Source: Nevskia soli DSM 19509 (GTDB lineage: Bacteria; Pseudomonadota; Gammaproteobacteria; Nevskiales; Nevskiaceae). Taken from it: DNA of 64,000 bases. Numbering within the stretch: the first letter of the stretch is position 1; every line of letters starts with the position of its first letter. The notes under the pieces were generated by a model. It was not told the origin of the DNA. It ran no database searches and saw only the letters and a list, made by a program, of their open reading frames with translations. Shown one piece after another: positions 34,756-44,024 of this stretch. Where the stretch lies: contig NZ_JONR01000018.1 in assembly GCF_000711955.1 (NCBI RefSeq), forward strand, positions 1-64,000, read 5' to 3'. Made by a program: the position numbers and the translations under genes.

Positions 34756-36906
34756 ATGCGTCACTCAGGGTTTGTGCTCGGCGCCGTGGGCGTCGCCCTA
34801 TTGCTGGCGGGCTGCGGCAGTTCGACCGCGCCGGCCGCGGAGGCGGGCAACAATGGCGCGCCGCAGACGCGCTACGACATGGCCAACCGCTGCTTCGCCC
34901 TGCAATCGGTGGCGCAGAACACGTACGCGGTGCACAACAGCGACGGCAGCTACACCGCTTCCGCCGCCACGGTGGCGGCCGGCGAGCCCTTCTTCATGAA
35001 GCCCACGGCCCTGGGCAAGTACATGTTCTACGCCAAGGATGCCACCTACCTGGCGGTAAGCGGCAGCGGCGTGGGCAGCGCCAAGGTGCCGGCGGAGGCG
35101 GTGGACTGGACGGTGGACCTCGATGCCGCCAATCACTACACCGTGTTTTCCGCCTCGGCCAACAAGTCGCTCACGGTGGATCCGGCTTCGCATGCGCTGA
35201 CGCTGGGTGATGCCGGCCCGGCGGCGGAATTCGGTTTCGCACCGGCCACGGGCTGCACCGACTATCCCGAAGCGCAGCTCAACACCACGGGCAGCACCTT
35301 CAAGGGTCAGGGCGTGGACAAGCCGGTGCTGGGCTTCGCCGATGTGCACAACCACATCAGCGCCACCACCTTCCTCGGCGGGGCGCACTACGGCGCGCCG
35401 TTCAACCGCTTCGGCATCACGGTGGGGTTGAAGAACTGCGAGGCGGTGCATGGTCCGGATGGCGCCACCGACGTGATCGGCAATCTGGAGGGTTACAACA
35501 CGCCGATCCGCCCGCACGATACGGTGGGCTGGCCGACCTTCGTCGACTGGCCGGCGGCGGCCTCGCTGACGCATGAGGGCACCTATTACAAGTGGATCGA
35601 GCGCGCCTGGATGGCGGGCTTGCGCGTGCTGGTCAGCAATACGGTGGAGAACCAGACGCTGTGCAACCTGGAGTCGAAGGTGCAGGGGCACCTGCTGCAG
35701 AACTGCAACGAGATGGACAGCGCGGCGGGGCAGGCGCAGTTCATGCACGACTTGCAGGATTACATCGATGCGCAGGAAGGCGGTCCGGGCAAGGGCTGGT
35801 TCCGCATCGTCGAGAGCCCGGCCGATGCGCGCAGGGTGATCAACGACGGCAAGCTGGCGGTGGTGCTGGGGGTGGAGATCTCGCACCTGTTCAATTGCAG
35901 CGTGACCTATCTGCCCGGCGGCGGCGAGGTGGACGGCTGCACCAAGTCCGATATCGACACGCAGCTGGACCGGCTCTACAACCTCGGCATCCGCGAGATG
36001 TTCTCGATCCACGAGTTCGACAACGCACTCGGCGGCAACGGCATCTTCAACGGCCTGGTCCTGAACGTCGGCAACTTCATCGACACCGGCCGCTTCTGGA
36101 GCACCTACAACTGCCCGGTGGAAGTGCCGTTCTCGGCTTCCAAGTCCTACAACTACAACGACGGCGCGGTGATGACCACCTCGGACCCGACCGGTCTGAC
36201 CGACCCGCTGACGGCCGCGCTGCTGGCCGGCACCGGTGTGGTGATTCCGATCTACCCGGACAAGCCCCAGTGCAATGCGCGCGGCCTGACCGACCTTGGA
36301 CGCTATGCGTTCAGCAGGATGATGAGCAAGAAGATCATCATGGATATCGACCACATGGAGCTGTCGATCAAGAGCGACCTGATCAGCATGGCCGAACAGC
36401 AGAGCCCGCAGTATCCGCTGCTCTCCGCCCACGGCGGCTACGGCGGCCTCAGCCAGGACCAGGCGCGGCGCATCATCAACGTGGGCGGCCTGATCTACCC
36501 CTATCACACCAATCCTCCGGACTGGATCGCGACGCTGAACCAGTCCCTGCTGCCGCTGCAGAATCCGAAGTACTACTTCGCCATGGGCTATGGCGCCGAT
36601 ACCAACGGCCTCGGCGCGCAGGCATCGGCCTGCACCGACTGCAAGGCGCCGGTGACGTATCCGTTCACGCTGTTCAAGGGGCCGGACTGGGGTTCGGAGT
36701 TCGCCGGTGTTGCGCCGGTGACGTTCGACCGTGAAGTCACCGGACAGCGCACCTTCGACGTCAACGCCGAAGGCCAGGCCCACTACGGCCTCAAGGCGGA
36801 CTGGGTGGAGCAGCTGCGCATCGAGGGCGGCGAGCCGGCGCTGAATGCGCTGTACCACTCGGCGGAGGCTTACCTGGAGATGTGGGAGCGCACGGAGAAT
36901 CGCTGA
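34756..36906 (+). CDS. lipoprotein with metal-dependent (dipeptidase-like) hydrolase domain
   Basis: This 716-residue lipoprotein has a lipobox (LLLAGC) and an N-terminal beta-rich region (about 40-170) of unknown type. A TIM-barrel hydrolase domain follows: ADVHNHIS (about 195), VVLGVEISHLFN (Glu ligand), IIMDIDHMELS, LLSAHGGYGG, and YGADTNGLG. This metal-ligand order resembles membrane dipeptidase/M19 proteins with PF01244-like spacing. Numerous Cys may form disulfides. It is exported and monocistronic. Substrate unknown. Confidence 0.75.
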   Translation: MRHSGFVLGAVGVALLLAGCGSSTAPAAEAGNNGAPQTRYDMANRCFALQSVAQNTYAVHNSDGSYTASAATVAAGEPFFMKPTALGKYMFYAKDATYLAVSGSGVGSAKVPAEAVDWTVDLDAANHYTVFSASANKSLTVDPASHALTLGDAGPAAEFGFAPATGCTDYPEAQLNTTGSTFKGQGVDKPVLGFADVHNHISATTFLGGAHYGAPFNRFGITVGLKNCEAVHGPDGATDVIGNLEGYNTPIRPHDTVGWPTFVDWPAAASLTHEGTYYKWIERAWMAGLRVLVSNTVENQTLCNLESKVQGHLLQNCNEMDSAAGQAQFMHDLQDYIDAQEGGPGKGWFRIVESPADARRVINDGKLAVVLGVEISHLFNCSVTYLPGGGEVDGCTKSDIDTQLDRLYNLGIREMFSIHEFDNALGGNGIFNGLVLNVGNFIDTGRFWSTYNCPVEVPFSASKSYNYNDGAVMTTSDPTGLTDPLTAALLAGTGVVIPIYPDKPQCNARGLTDLGRYAFSRMMSKKIIMDIDHMELSIKSDLISMAEQQSPQYPLLSAHGGYGGLSQDQARRIINVGGLIYPYHTNPPDWIATLNQSLLPLQNPKYYFAMGYGADTNGLGAQASACTDCKAPVTYPFTLFKGPDWGSEFAGVAPVTFDREVTGQRTFDVNAEGQAHYGLKADWVEQLRIEGGEPALNALYHSAEAYLEMWERTENR

Positions 36907-37025
36907 GGGGATGGGGAAGGGGCGGACGAGGTACTGCGCCGGCAATCGACTGTCGGGTACCGAGCCGCTAGAGTACGGGCACAGCCCGGGAGCTTACGTT
37001 CCCCTCCCATTGCCCGAGGATCATC

Positions 37026-37730
37026 GTGACGGACCTTTCCGGATTTCCCATCGATAAAAAGTGGCCGGCGCAGCATCCCGACCGCATCCAGCTCTATTCG
37101 CTGCCCACCCCGAACGGCGTGAAGGTGTCGATCATGCTGGAGGAAACGGGGCTGCCATATGAGCCGCACCTGGTGGATTTCGGCAGCAACGACCAGAACT
37201 CGCCGGCGTTCCATTCGCTCAATCCGAACAACAAGATTCCGGCGATCATCGATCCGGCGGGGCCGGGCGGGAAGCCGCTGCCCTTGTTCGAGTCCGGCGC
37301 CATCCTGATCTACCTGGCGGAGAAGACCGGGCGGTTCATGCCCAAGGATGCGGCGGGGCGTTATCACACGATCCAGTGGCTGATGTTCCAGATGGGCGGC
37401 ATCGGGCCGATGTTCGGCCAGCTCGGCTTCTTCAACAAGTTCGCCGGCAAGGATTACGAGGACAAGCGGCCGCGCGATCGCTATGTGGCCGAGTCGAAGC
37501 GCCTGCTCGGGGTGCTCGAAGAGCGCCTAGCGCAGCAGGCCTGGCTGGTGTCGAACGAGTATTCCATCGCGGATATCGCGACTTTTCCCTGGGTGCGCAA
37601 CCTGATCGGCTTCTATGAAGCGGGTGAGCTGGTGGGCATCGCGAACTTTCCGAATGTGGTGCGTGCGCTGGAGGCGTTTGTCGCGCGGCCGGCCGTGGTG
37701 CGGGGGTTGACGATACCGGGTCGCGGGTAG
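37026..37730 (+). CDS. glutathione S-transferase, YghU/YfcG-like
   Basis: This 234-residue cytosolic protein has the nu-class signature: IQLYSLPTPNGVKVSIMLEE, with the Thr-Pro-Asn site replacing the usual Tyr or Ser. FESGAILIYLAEKTGRFMP binds glutathione's gamma-glutamyl part. The C-terminal helical domain ends SIADIATFPWVRN. Such enzymes usually have disulfide reductase and peroxidase activity. Starts at GTG 37026 after GAGGA. Confidence 0.9.
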   Translation: MTDLSGFPIDKKWPAQHPDRIQLYSLPTPNGVKVSIMLEETGLPYEPHLVDFGSNDQNSPAFHSLNPNNKIPAIIDPAGPGGKPLPLFESGAILIYLAEKTGRFMPKDAAGRYHTIQWLMFQMGGIGPMFGQLGFFNKFAGKDYEDKRPRDRYVAESKRLLGVLEERLAQQAWLVSNEYSIADIATFPWVRNLIGFYEAGELVGIANFPNVVRALEAFVARPAVVRGLTIPGRG

Positions 37731-37750
37731 TTCGTGGCGCCGTTGCTGGT

Positions 37751-38077
37751 CTAGTGTTCCGGCGCGGCGTGGCCGTCCTCGGTCAGGAGATGGCACTGCG
37801 CCATCTTCGCTCTGAACTCCTGGTTCACCGCGTCGCCTGGATTGCCCGATTGCTCGCTTTTCAAGCGGGCGCACTCGGCGGCGCTCGGATGATTGGCTTG
37901 CATCTCCAGCGAAGTGCCGGCGGCGCCGGAGCTGCCGCCGAAGCGCGATGTGTTCATGTTGGGGGATGACGGGCTGATGCTGCGTGGATCGCTGTCGCTG
38001 GACTGGGCGCTGGCGATGCCGGGCCCGATCAACAACAGCGACAGCAGCAAACAGCTGCGAACTGCATTCCTTTGCAT
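37751..38077 (-). CDS. small secreted protein of unknown function
   Basis: This 108-residue protein has a signal peptide (MQRNAVRSCLLLSLLLIGPGIASA cut at SAQ). The rest is Ser/Asn-rich, then a helix AECARLKSEQSG with two cysteines. GAGGAG precedes the ATG at 38077. It lies 124 bp downstream of regA on the same strand. No family recognised. Confidence 0.7.
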   Translation of the reverse strand: MQRNAVRSCLLLSLLLIGPGIASAQSSDSDPRSISPSSPNMNTSRFGGSSGAAGTSLEMQANHPSAAECARLKSEQSGNPGDAVNQEFRAKMAQCHLLTEDGHAAPEH

Positions 38078-38201
38078 CGCGATCTCCTCGTGCCGCTGCT
38101 GGGCAACGGTTTTTTTGCTTCCGTTAAGACTGAAGGGCGGGATCGATAGTTCAACGCTATTGCAGCGGCGTTTCCTGCGGGCGGTGGCCCGGGGTGCCGG
38201 T

Positions 38202-38753
38202 TCAGGGCACCTGGCGCTTGGCCAGTTTGCGCGCGAGGGTGCGGCGGTGCATGCCGAGGCGGCGCGCGGTTTCGGAGATGTTGAAGCCGGTTTCGGCCAG
38301 GGCTTCGTGGATGCGTTCCCATTCCAGGGTCTTGATCGAGGTGGCGCGCGCGGCGACGGGCGCGCCGACATCGCCGGGGGTACGGCTGAAGGCGGCTTCG
38401 ATGTCGTCGGTATTGGAGGGCTTGACCAGGTAGTTGCAGGCGCCGAGCTTGATCGCTTCCACCGCGGTGACGATGCTGGCGAAGCCGGTCAGCACCACGA
38501 TCAGCATCTCCGGATTGTGCGCGCTGAGGGCCTGCACCACGGCCAGGCCGGAGGCGGTGCCGAGCTTGAGGTCGACCACGGCGTAAGCGGGTATCTCGGT
38601 GCGCAACAGGGTCTGTGTTTCCTCCTCGCTGGTGGCCAGCAATACGCGGTAGTCGCGGCGCTCGAAGGAACGCTTGAGGACACGGGCGAAGGACTCGTCG
38701 TCCTCGACGATCAGCAACAGGCGCTGCGGTGCCGGCTCAAGCGGGTTCGGCAT
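38202..38753 (-). CDS. regA: RegA/PrrA/ActR-type response regulator
   Basis: This 183-residue regulator has a receiver domain with Asp61 in VVDLKLG as phosphoacceptor and Lys111 in LVKP, then a Fis-type helix-turn-helix (about 143-180; NISETARRLGMHRRTLARKL). The layout and DNA-binding region fit RegA, which controls respiration genes in response to redox. It overlaps regB by 17 bp. Its genetic linkage to cyoABCD suggests that operon as target. Confidence 0.92.
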   Translation of the reverse strand: MPNPLEPAPQRLLLIVEDDESFARVLKRSFERRDYRVLLATSEEETQTLLRTEIPAYAVVDLKLGTASGLAVVQALSAHNPEMLIVVLTGFASIVTAVEAIKLGACNYLVKPSNTDDIEAAFSRTPGDVGAPVAARATSIKTLEWERIHEALAETGFNISETARRLGMHRRTLARKLAKRQVP

Positions 38754-40065
38754 TTCTTTCCCCGATGGTCAGCGCCGCCAGCGGCAGGTGGAGGGTGACG
38801 ACGGCGCCGCCTTCCGCGGCGTTCTCGGCGGTGACGCGGCCGCCCAGCTTGCGCACCACGTTGACCACCAGGAACAGGCCGAGGCCGCCGCCGGGGCGGC
38901 CCTTGCTGGACTGGTAGGGCTTGCCGAACTGGGCCAGCATCTCGGCGGCGAAGCCGGGCCCGCGGTCGCGCACCGAGAGGGACAGTGTCTCGCCGTCGTG
39001 CGCCACGCTCAGGCCGACCCAGCGCGGCGAGGCTTCCTGGGCGTTGTCGAGCACGTTGAAGATGATCTGCCGCAGCGCGGAGTCGGACACGATGGGCAGG
39101 TCGGTGTCGAACTGCCGGGCGTAGTCGAGCGTGGCCGCGGGGCGCTTGATGCGCCATTCCGCCACCAGGCGGTCGACGAAGCCGGCGATGGTGGTGATCA
39201 CCAATGATTCGCCGCGCGCCTCGCCGGCGGAGAGCAGGATGCCGGTGACGATGGCCTTGCAGCGCTGCACTTCGGCCTGCATGTCGCCGAGTTCCTGCAG
39301 GCGCTCCGGATCCTGCCAGAACAGGGCCATGTTCTCCCAGTCGCCGAGGATCACCGACAGCGTGGCCAACGGCGTGCCGAGTTCGTGCGCGGCGCCGGAG
39401 GCGAGCAGGCCCATGCGCACGATGTGGTCTTCCTCGGCGGCGCGTTGGCGCAGGTCGGCGAGGCGGGCGTCGCGCTTGCGCAGGTTGCGGCTGATGCGGC
39501 TCATGAACACCACCAGCAGCACGGCGTCGAGCAGGAAGCAGACCAGCATGCCGAGGATGTGCAGGCGGAACAATTCGGTGACGCCGCCCTCGGGGAGCGC
39601 CAGCGGCTGGTAGAAGGCGGTGAGGCCGGCGAAGCAGAAGCTGGTGACGGCGACGATGGTCAGGGTCGACCAGGTCTCGAGCAGCATGGCGCCGAGCGTC
39701 ACCTGCAGGGGATAGAGGAAAACGAAGGGATTGGTGGCGCCGCCGCTGAGGTAGAGCAGGGCGGTGAGCGCGGCCACGTCGAGCAGCAGGCCGAGCAGCA
39801 GTTCGCCGTTGCTGACGCTGCGCAGGGTGCGCCAGCGGTAGACGCTGATCAGGTTCAGCGCCACCAGGCAGGCCACTACGGCGGACATGGGCTTCAGCGG
39901 CAGCTCGATGCGGAACTCGAGCTCGACGAAGACGATGGTCATGATCTGGCCGATCACGGCGATCCAGCGCAGCTGGATCAGCTGCAGCATGTTGTGCAGG
40001 CCGGCGGCATCGCCGGAAATGGCGGCGGCGCGGCGCGGAGGCTCGCGCATGGGGTGGGACGACAT
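38737..40065 (-). CDS. regB: RegB/PrrB/ActS-type redox sensor histidine kinase
   Basis: This 442-residue kinase has about six membrane helices. The heptapeptide GGATNPF (about 103-110) matches the GGxxNPF quinone-binding motif of RegB. The H-box AAHELGTPLATLSV contains the phosphorylated His (about 223). The Cys in AEVQRCKAIV occupies the position of RegB's redox-active Cys. The ATPase boxes (NVLDNAQEASP, GGGLGLFLV) are intact. It sits between SURF1 and regA, 68 bp after SURF1, and should sense quinone or cell redox state. Confidence 0.93.
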   Translation of the reverse strand: MSSHPMREPPRRAAAISGDAAGLHNMLQLIQLRWIAVIGQIMTIVFVELEFRIELPLKPMSAVVACLVALNLISVYRWRTLRSVSNGELLLGLLLDVAALTALLYLSGGATNPFVFLYPLQVTLGAMLLETWSTLTIVAVTSFCFAGLTAFYQPLALPEGGVTELFRLHILGMLVCFLLDAVLLVVFMSRISRNLRKRDARLADLRQRAAEEDHIVRMGLLASGAAHELGTPLATLSVILGDWENMALFWQDPERLQELGDMQAEVQRCKAIVTGILLSAGEARGESLVITTIAGFVDRLVAEWRIKRPAATLDYARQFDTDLPIVSDSALRQIIFNVLDNAQEASPRWVGLSVAHDGETLSLSVRDRGPGFAAEMLAQFGKPYQSSKGRPGGGLGLFLVVNVVRKLGGRVTAENAAEGGAVVTLHLPLAALTIGERNAEPA

Positions 40066-40133
40066 CAGGTGTTCGCCTTGGTCCGGCAAGCGGCCGCTCC
40101 GGCGCGTGGCGGCGGCGAGGGCCGCCGAATCCG

Positions 40134-40919
40134 CTATTTTAGCATCCTGCCTGGTTGTCGCAGCCGCCATTCGTGGCGGGCGACGATGGCCGTGCCGCCC
40201 GCCACCAGCAGGGCCAGGCCGTACCAGGTGATGGCGTAGACCAGGTGGCTGTTGTGGAAGCTGACCACGGTGAGGCCGCCCGCCGGCCAGCCGCCGGGGT
40301 TGGGCGCGGCGTCGGCGTCGAGGAAATACGGGGCGGTGTCCTGCGCCGGCAGGGCCTGCGCGGCGGCGATGGCGGCGACGTCGCGGGAGAACCAGCGGCC
40401 GGCGGCGGGATCGTTGCGGCGCAGGAAGGCGCCATGGGGCTCGCTCAAGCGCAGCAGGCCGCAAACCTGGAGTGGTCCCGCCGCCTGAGCTGCGCTGCGC
40501 GCGGCCGGTGCGCGTTGTTCCGGGGGAACGAAGCCGCGGTTGACCAGCACCAGCTCGCCGGTGGTGGTGCGCAGCGGTGTCATGACCCAATCGCCGGCGC
40601 CCAGGCGGGTGACGGCCTGGACCAGGGTTTCATGGTCGTGCAGGAATTCGCCGGACAGGCACAGCTTGCGGTATTCGTCGTCGGCCGCGTCGAGGGTGGG
40701 CCATTGTGCGCGTGTCGGTGCGGCGGCGGGTGGCGCCTGCAGGCGGGTATCCACCTTGCGGATCAGGTCCAGCTTCCAGGCGCGGCGGTGGACCTGCCAG
40801 GTGCCGAGTGCGCAGAAACCGATGAAGGCCAGCAGGGCCGCGAGGCCCAGCAGGGACAGGCGCAGGGGCGAGGCCGGTGTTGCAGCCTGCTCCACGCTGC
40901 GCTGCGCGGGCCGCCCCAT
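40134..40919 (-). CDS. SURF1-family oxidase assembly protein
   Basis: This 261-residue membrane protein has an N-terminal helix (about 24-40), the conserved FCALGTWQVHRRAWKLDLI, a periplasmic domain with LVNRGFVPPEQR, and a C-terminal helix with HLVYAITWYGLA. SURF1 helps insert heme into heme-copper oxidases. The start overlaps the cyoD stop (TGATG). Its place between cyoD and regB supports a role in this quinol oxidase's maturation. Confidence 0.92.
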   Translation of the reverse strand: MGRPAQRSVEQAATPASPLRLSLLGLAALLAFIGFCALGTWQVHRRAWKLDLIRKVDTRLQAPPAAAPTRAQWPTLDAADDEYRKLCLSGEFLHDHETLVQAVTRLGAGDWVMTPLRTTTGELVLVNRGFVPPEQRAPAARSAAQAAGPLQVCGLLRLSEPHGAFLRRNDPAAGRWFSRDVAAIAAAQALPAQDTAPYFLDADAAPNPGGWPAGGLTVVSFHNSHLVYAITWYGLALLVAGGTAIVARHEWRLRQPGRMLK

Positions 40920-41365
40920 CAGGGCATGTTGCGCATGTCCTGCGGGGACATCGGCATCATGTTGGCGTTCATGTGGTACATGACCCACAGCGAGCCGCTG
41001 AGGGTGATGACCACCAGCACCATGGTGAAGATCAGGGCCAGCATGTTCCAGCCGCCCTCGGAACTGGTGTTGAGGTGCAGGAAGTACACCATGTGCACCA
41101 GGATCTGCACGATGGCGAAGGCCAGCACGATCAGGGTGGTGGTCTGGTGGTCCTGGAACACCTTGCCCATCACCAGCCAGAAGGGGATGCCGGTCAACAC
41201 CACCGACAGCAGGAAGCCGGTCATGTAGCCCTTGAAGCTGCCGTGCGCGGCGCCGCCGGGGCCGTGGCCATGGACGTGAGCCTCATCGTGGCCGTGGACG
41301 TGGCGGGTGTCGACGTCGGCATCGCCCGCGGCGCCGCCGTGGGGGAGTTCGGAGGCGGTGCTCAT
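40919..41365 (-). CDS. cyoD: cytochrome o ubiquinol oxidase subunit IV
   Basis: This 148-residue protein has a His-rich N-terminal extension (residues about 20-40, HVHGHDEAHVHGHG), then three helices, including LVHMVYFLHLNTSSEG, the usual CyoD motif. The extension is longer than in E. coli CyoD and might bind metal. It overlaps cyoC by ATGA and SURF1 by TGATG. Confidence 0.92.
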   Translation of the reverse strand: MSTASELPHGGAAGDADVDTRHVHGHDEAHVHGHGPGGAAHGSFKGYMTGFLLSVVLTGIPFWLVMGKVFQDHQTTTLIVLAFAIVQILVHMVYFLHLNTSSEGGWNMLALIFTMVLVVITLSGSLWVMYHMNANMMPMSPQDMRNMP

Positions 41366-41988
41366 CGCAGCACTCCCATCAGGTAGACGAAGGTGAAGAC
41401 GCCGATCCAGACGACGTCGAGGAAGTGCCAGAACAGGCTCAGGCAGCTCAGGCGGCGCATGTTCTCGGGCGACAGACCGCGCTGGGTCACCTGCACCATC
41501 AGGGTGACCAGCCAGATGATGCCGAAGGTGACGTGCAGGCCGTGGGTGCCGACCAGGGTGAAGAAGGACGAGAGGAAGGCGCTGCGCTGCGGCCCGGCGC
41601 CTTCATGGATGAAGTGCGCGAACTCGGTCAGTTCCAGGGTGACGAAGGCCACGCCGAAGCAACCGGTGATGGCCAGCCAGAGCAGGGTGGCGCCCTTGCG
41701 CTGCCGCGCCATCTCCAGCATGGCGAAGCCATAGGTGATGGACGAGAGCAGCAGCATCGAGGTGTTGAGCAGGACCGTCGGCAGCTCGAACAGGTCTTTC
41801 GGCCCGGGGCCGGCGGCGTAGTTGCCGCCGAGCACGCCGTACATGGCGAACAGCACTGCAAAGAGCAGGCAGTCGCTCATCAGGTAGATCCAGAAGCCGA
41901 GCATCGTCCCGTTTTCGGGGTGATGCTCCTCGGTCAGGTAGAAACCCTGGGCCGGCGGGGCGTTCATCGCATCGGTGGCTTGTGTCAT
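41362..41988 (-). CDS. cyoC: cytochrome o ubiquinol oxidase subunit III
   Basis: This 208-residue protein has five helices typical of CyoC: GFWIYLMSDCLLFA, SSITYGFAMLEMA, then HFIHEGAGPQRSAF, LVGTHGLHVTFGIIW and FWHFLDVVWIGVF. The heme-copper oxidase subunit III conserved acidic and aromatic residues are present. It follows cyoB by 2 bp. Confidence 0.95.
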   Translation of the reverse strand: MTQATDAMNAPPAQGFYLTEEHHPENGTMLGFWIYLMSDCLLFAVLFAMYGVLGGNYAAGPGPKDLFELPTVLLNTSMLLLSSITYGFAMLEMARQRKGATLLWLAITGCFGVAFVTLELTEFAHFIHEGAGPQRSAFLSSFFTLVGTHGLHVTFGIIWLVTLMVQVTQRGLSPENMRRLSCLSLFWHFLDVVWIGVFTFVYLMGVLR

Positions 41989-41990
41989 GG

Positions 41991-43994
41991 TCAGGCCTGC
42001 TGCGCCAGCAGGCGGCTGCGGGCGTCTTCGATCCGCGCGACCTCGGCGGCCGGGATGTGGAAGTCGCGGTTGTAGTTGAAGGTGTGGACGATGGCCGCGG
42101 CGATCAGGCCGATGAAGGATGCCGCCGCCATCCACCAGATGTGCCAGATCATGGCGAAGCCGCAGACCATGGCCAGGAAGGCGAGGATCACGCCGGCGCC
42201 GGTGTTCTTCGGCATGTGGATCGGCAGGAAGCCCTGTTCCGGCCGCTGGTAGCCGCGCTGCTTCATGTCCGCCCAGGCGTCCAGTTCATGGACCAGGGGG
42301 GTGAAGGCGAAGTTGTAGTCGGGCGGGGGCGAGGAGGTGGACCACTCCAGGGTGCGGCCGCCCCAGATGTCGCCGGTGTGGTCGCGCAGCGAGTCGCGAT
42401 TGCGGATGCTGACGTAGATCTGCACCAGGAAGGCGAGGATGCCGAGGAAGATCAGGGCCGCGCCGAAGGCGGCGATCTGGAACCAGATCTGCAGGCTGGG
42501 ATCGTCGAAGTGGCTGAGGCGGCGGGTGACGCCCATCAGGCCGAGGATGTACAGCGGCATGAAGGCGAACCAGAAGCCGCTGAGCCAGAACCAGAAGGAG
42601 ACCTTGCCCCAGAAGGCGTCCAGGCGGAAGCCGATGGATTTCGGGAACCAGTAGTTGATGCCGGCGAACAGGCCGAACAGCACGCCGCCGATGATGACGT
42701 TGTGGAAGTGCGCAACCAGGAACAGGCTGTTGTGCAGTTCGAAGTCGGCCGGCGGCACGGCGAGCAGCACGCCGGTCATGCCGCCGATGACGAAGGTGAA
42801 CATGAAGCCCATGGTCCACAGCATCGGCACGTCGAAGTTGATGCGGCCGCGGTACATGGTGAACAGCCAGTTGAACATCTTCGCGCCGGTGGGGATCGAG
42901 ATGATCATGGTGGTGATGCCGAAGAAGGAGTTGACGCTGGCGCCCGAGCCCATGGTGAAGAAGTGGTGCAGCCACACCAGGTAGGACAGGATGGTGATGA
43001 CGACGGTGGCGTAGACCATCGAGGCGTAGCCGAACAGCTTCTTGCCGCAGAAGGTCGAGACCACTTCGGAGAACACGCCGAACAGCGGCAGGATCAGGAT
43101 GTACACCTCGGGGTGGCCCCAGATCCAGATCAGGTTGACGTACATCATCGGGTTGCCGCCGAAATCATTGGTGAAGAAGTCGGTGCCGACGTAGCGGTCC
43201 AGCGACAGCAGCACCAGCACGGCGGTCAGCACCGGGAAGGCGGCGACGATCAGCACGTTGGTGCACAGGGCGGTCCAGGTGAAGATCGGCATCTTCATCA
43301 GGGTCATGCCGGGGGCGCGCATCTTGATGATGGTGACCACCATGTTGACGCCGGAGAGCAGCGTTCCGACGCCGGCGATCTGCAGCGACCAGATGTAGTA
43401 GTCGACGCCCGCATCGGGGCTGTAGGCGATGCCGGACAAGGGCGGGTAGGCCAGCCAGCCGGTGCGGGCGAACTCGCCGACGAACAGCGAGAGCATCACC
43501 AGGATCGCGCCCGCCACGGTCATCCAGAAGCTGAAGTTGTTGAGGAAGGGGAAGGCCACATCGCGGGCGCCGATCTGCAGCGGCATCACCACGTTCATCA
43601 GGCCCACCACCATGGGCATGGCGACGAAGAAGATCATGATCACGCCGTGGGCGGTGAAGATCTGGTCGTAGTGCTCGGGCGGCAGGTAGCCGGTAGAGCC
43701 GCCGAAGGCCATGGCCTGCTGCAGGCGCATCATGATGGCGTCGGAGAAGCCGCGCAGCATCATGACGATGCCGAGCACCATATACATGATGCCGATCTTC
43801 TTGTGGTCGACGCTGGTGAACCACTCGCGCCAGAGGTAGCCCCACTTGCCCATCCAGGTGATGGTGGCGAGCAGGGCGATGCCGAGGATGGCGACGACGA
43901 TGAAGGTGTAGACCAGGATCGGCACATGAAACGGGATCGCGGCCCAGGTCAGGCGCCCAAAGATGAAATGGATCAGTTCGGAGTTGTCGCGCAT
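41991..43994 (-). CDS. cyoB: cytochrome o ubiquinol oxidase subunit I
   Basis: This 667-residue heme-copper oxidase core reduces oxygen to water and pumps protons. Heme/copper ligands are visible: TAHGVIM (low-spin heme His), WGHPEVYI (Cu-B His and cross-linked Tyr), VWLHHFFTMG (Cu-B), and VAHFHNVIIGG (high-spin and low-spin heme His). The N-terminal FGRLTWAAIPFHVPIL segment and length match quinol-oxidising CyoB rather than cytochrome c oxidases. Confidence 0.96.
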   Translation of the reverse strand: MRDNSELIHFIFGRLTWAAIPFHVPILVYTFIVVAILGIALLATITWMGKWGYLWREWFTSVDHKKIGIMYMVLGIVMMLRGFSDAIMMRLQQAMAFGGSTGYLPPEHYDQIFTAHGVIMIFFVAMPMVVGLMNVVMPLQIGARDVAFPFLNNFSFWMTVAGAILVMLSLFVGEFARTGWLAYPPLSGIAYSPDAGVDYYIWSLQIAGVGTLLSGVNMVVTIIKMRAPGMTLMKMPIFTWTALCTNVLIVAAFPVLTAVLVLLSLDRYVGTDFFTNDFGGNPMMYVNLIWIWGHPEVYILILPLFGVFSEVVSTFCGKKLFGYASMVYATVVITILSYLVWLHHFFTMGSGASVNSFFGITTMIISIPTGAKMFNWLFTMYRGRINFDVPMLWTMGFMFTFVIGGMTGVLLAVPPADFELHNSLFLVAHFHNVIIGGVLFGLFAGINYWFPKSIGFRLDAFWGKVSFWFWLSGFWFAFMPLYILGLMGVTRRLSHFDDPSLQIWFQIAAFGAALIFLGILAFLVQIYVSIRNRDSLRDHTGDIWGGRTLEWSTSSPPPDYNFAFTPLVHELDAWADMKQRGYQRPEQGFLPIHMPKNTGAGVILAFLAMVCGFAMIWHIWWMAAASFIGLIAAAIVHTFNYNRDFHIPAAEVARIEDARSRLLAQQA

Positions 43995-44024
43995 CGGTGG
44001 TTCTCGAAGGTCCCGGAGGGCGCC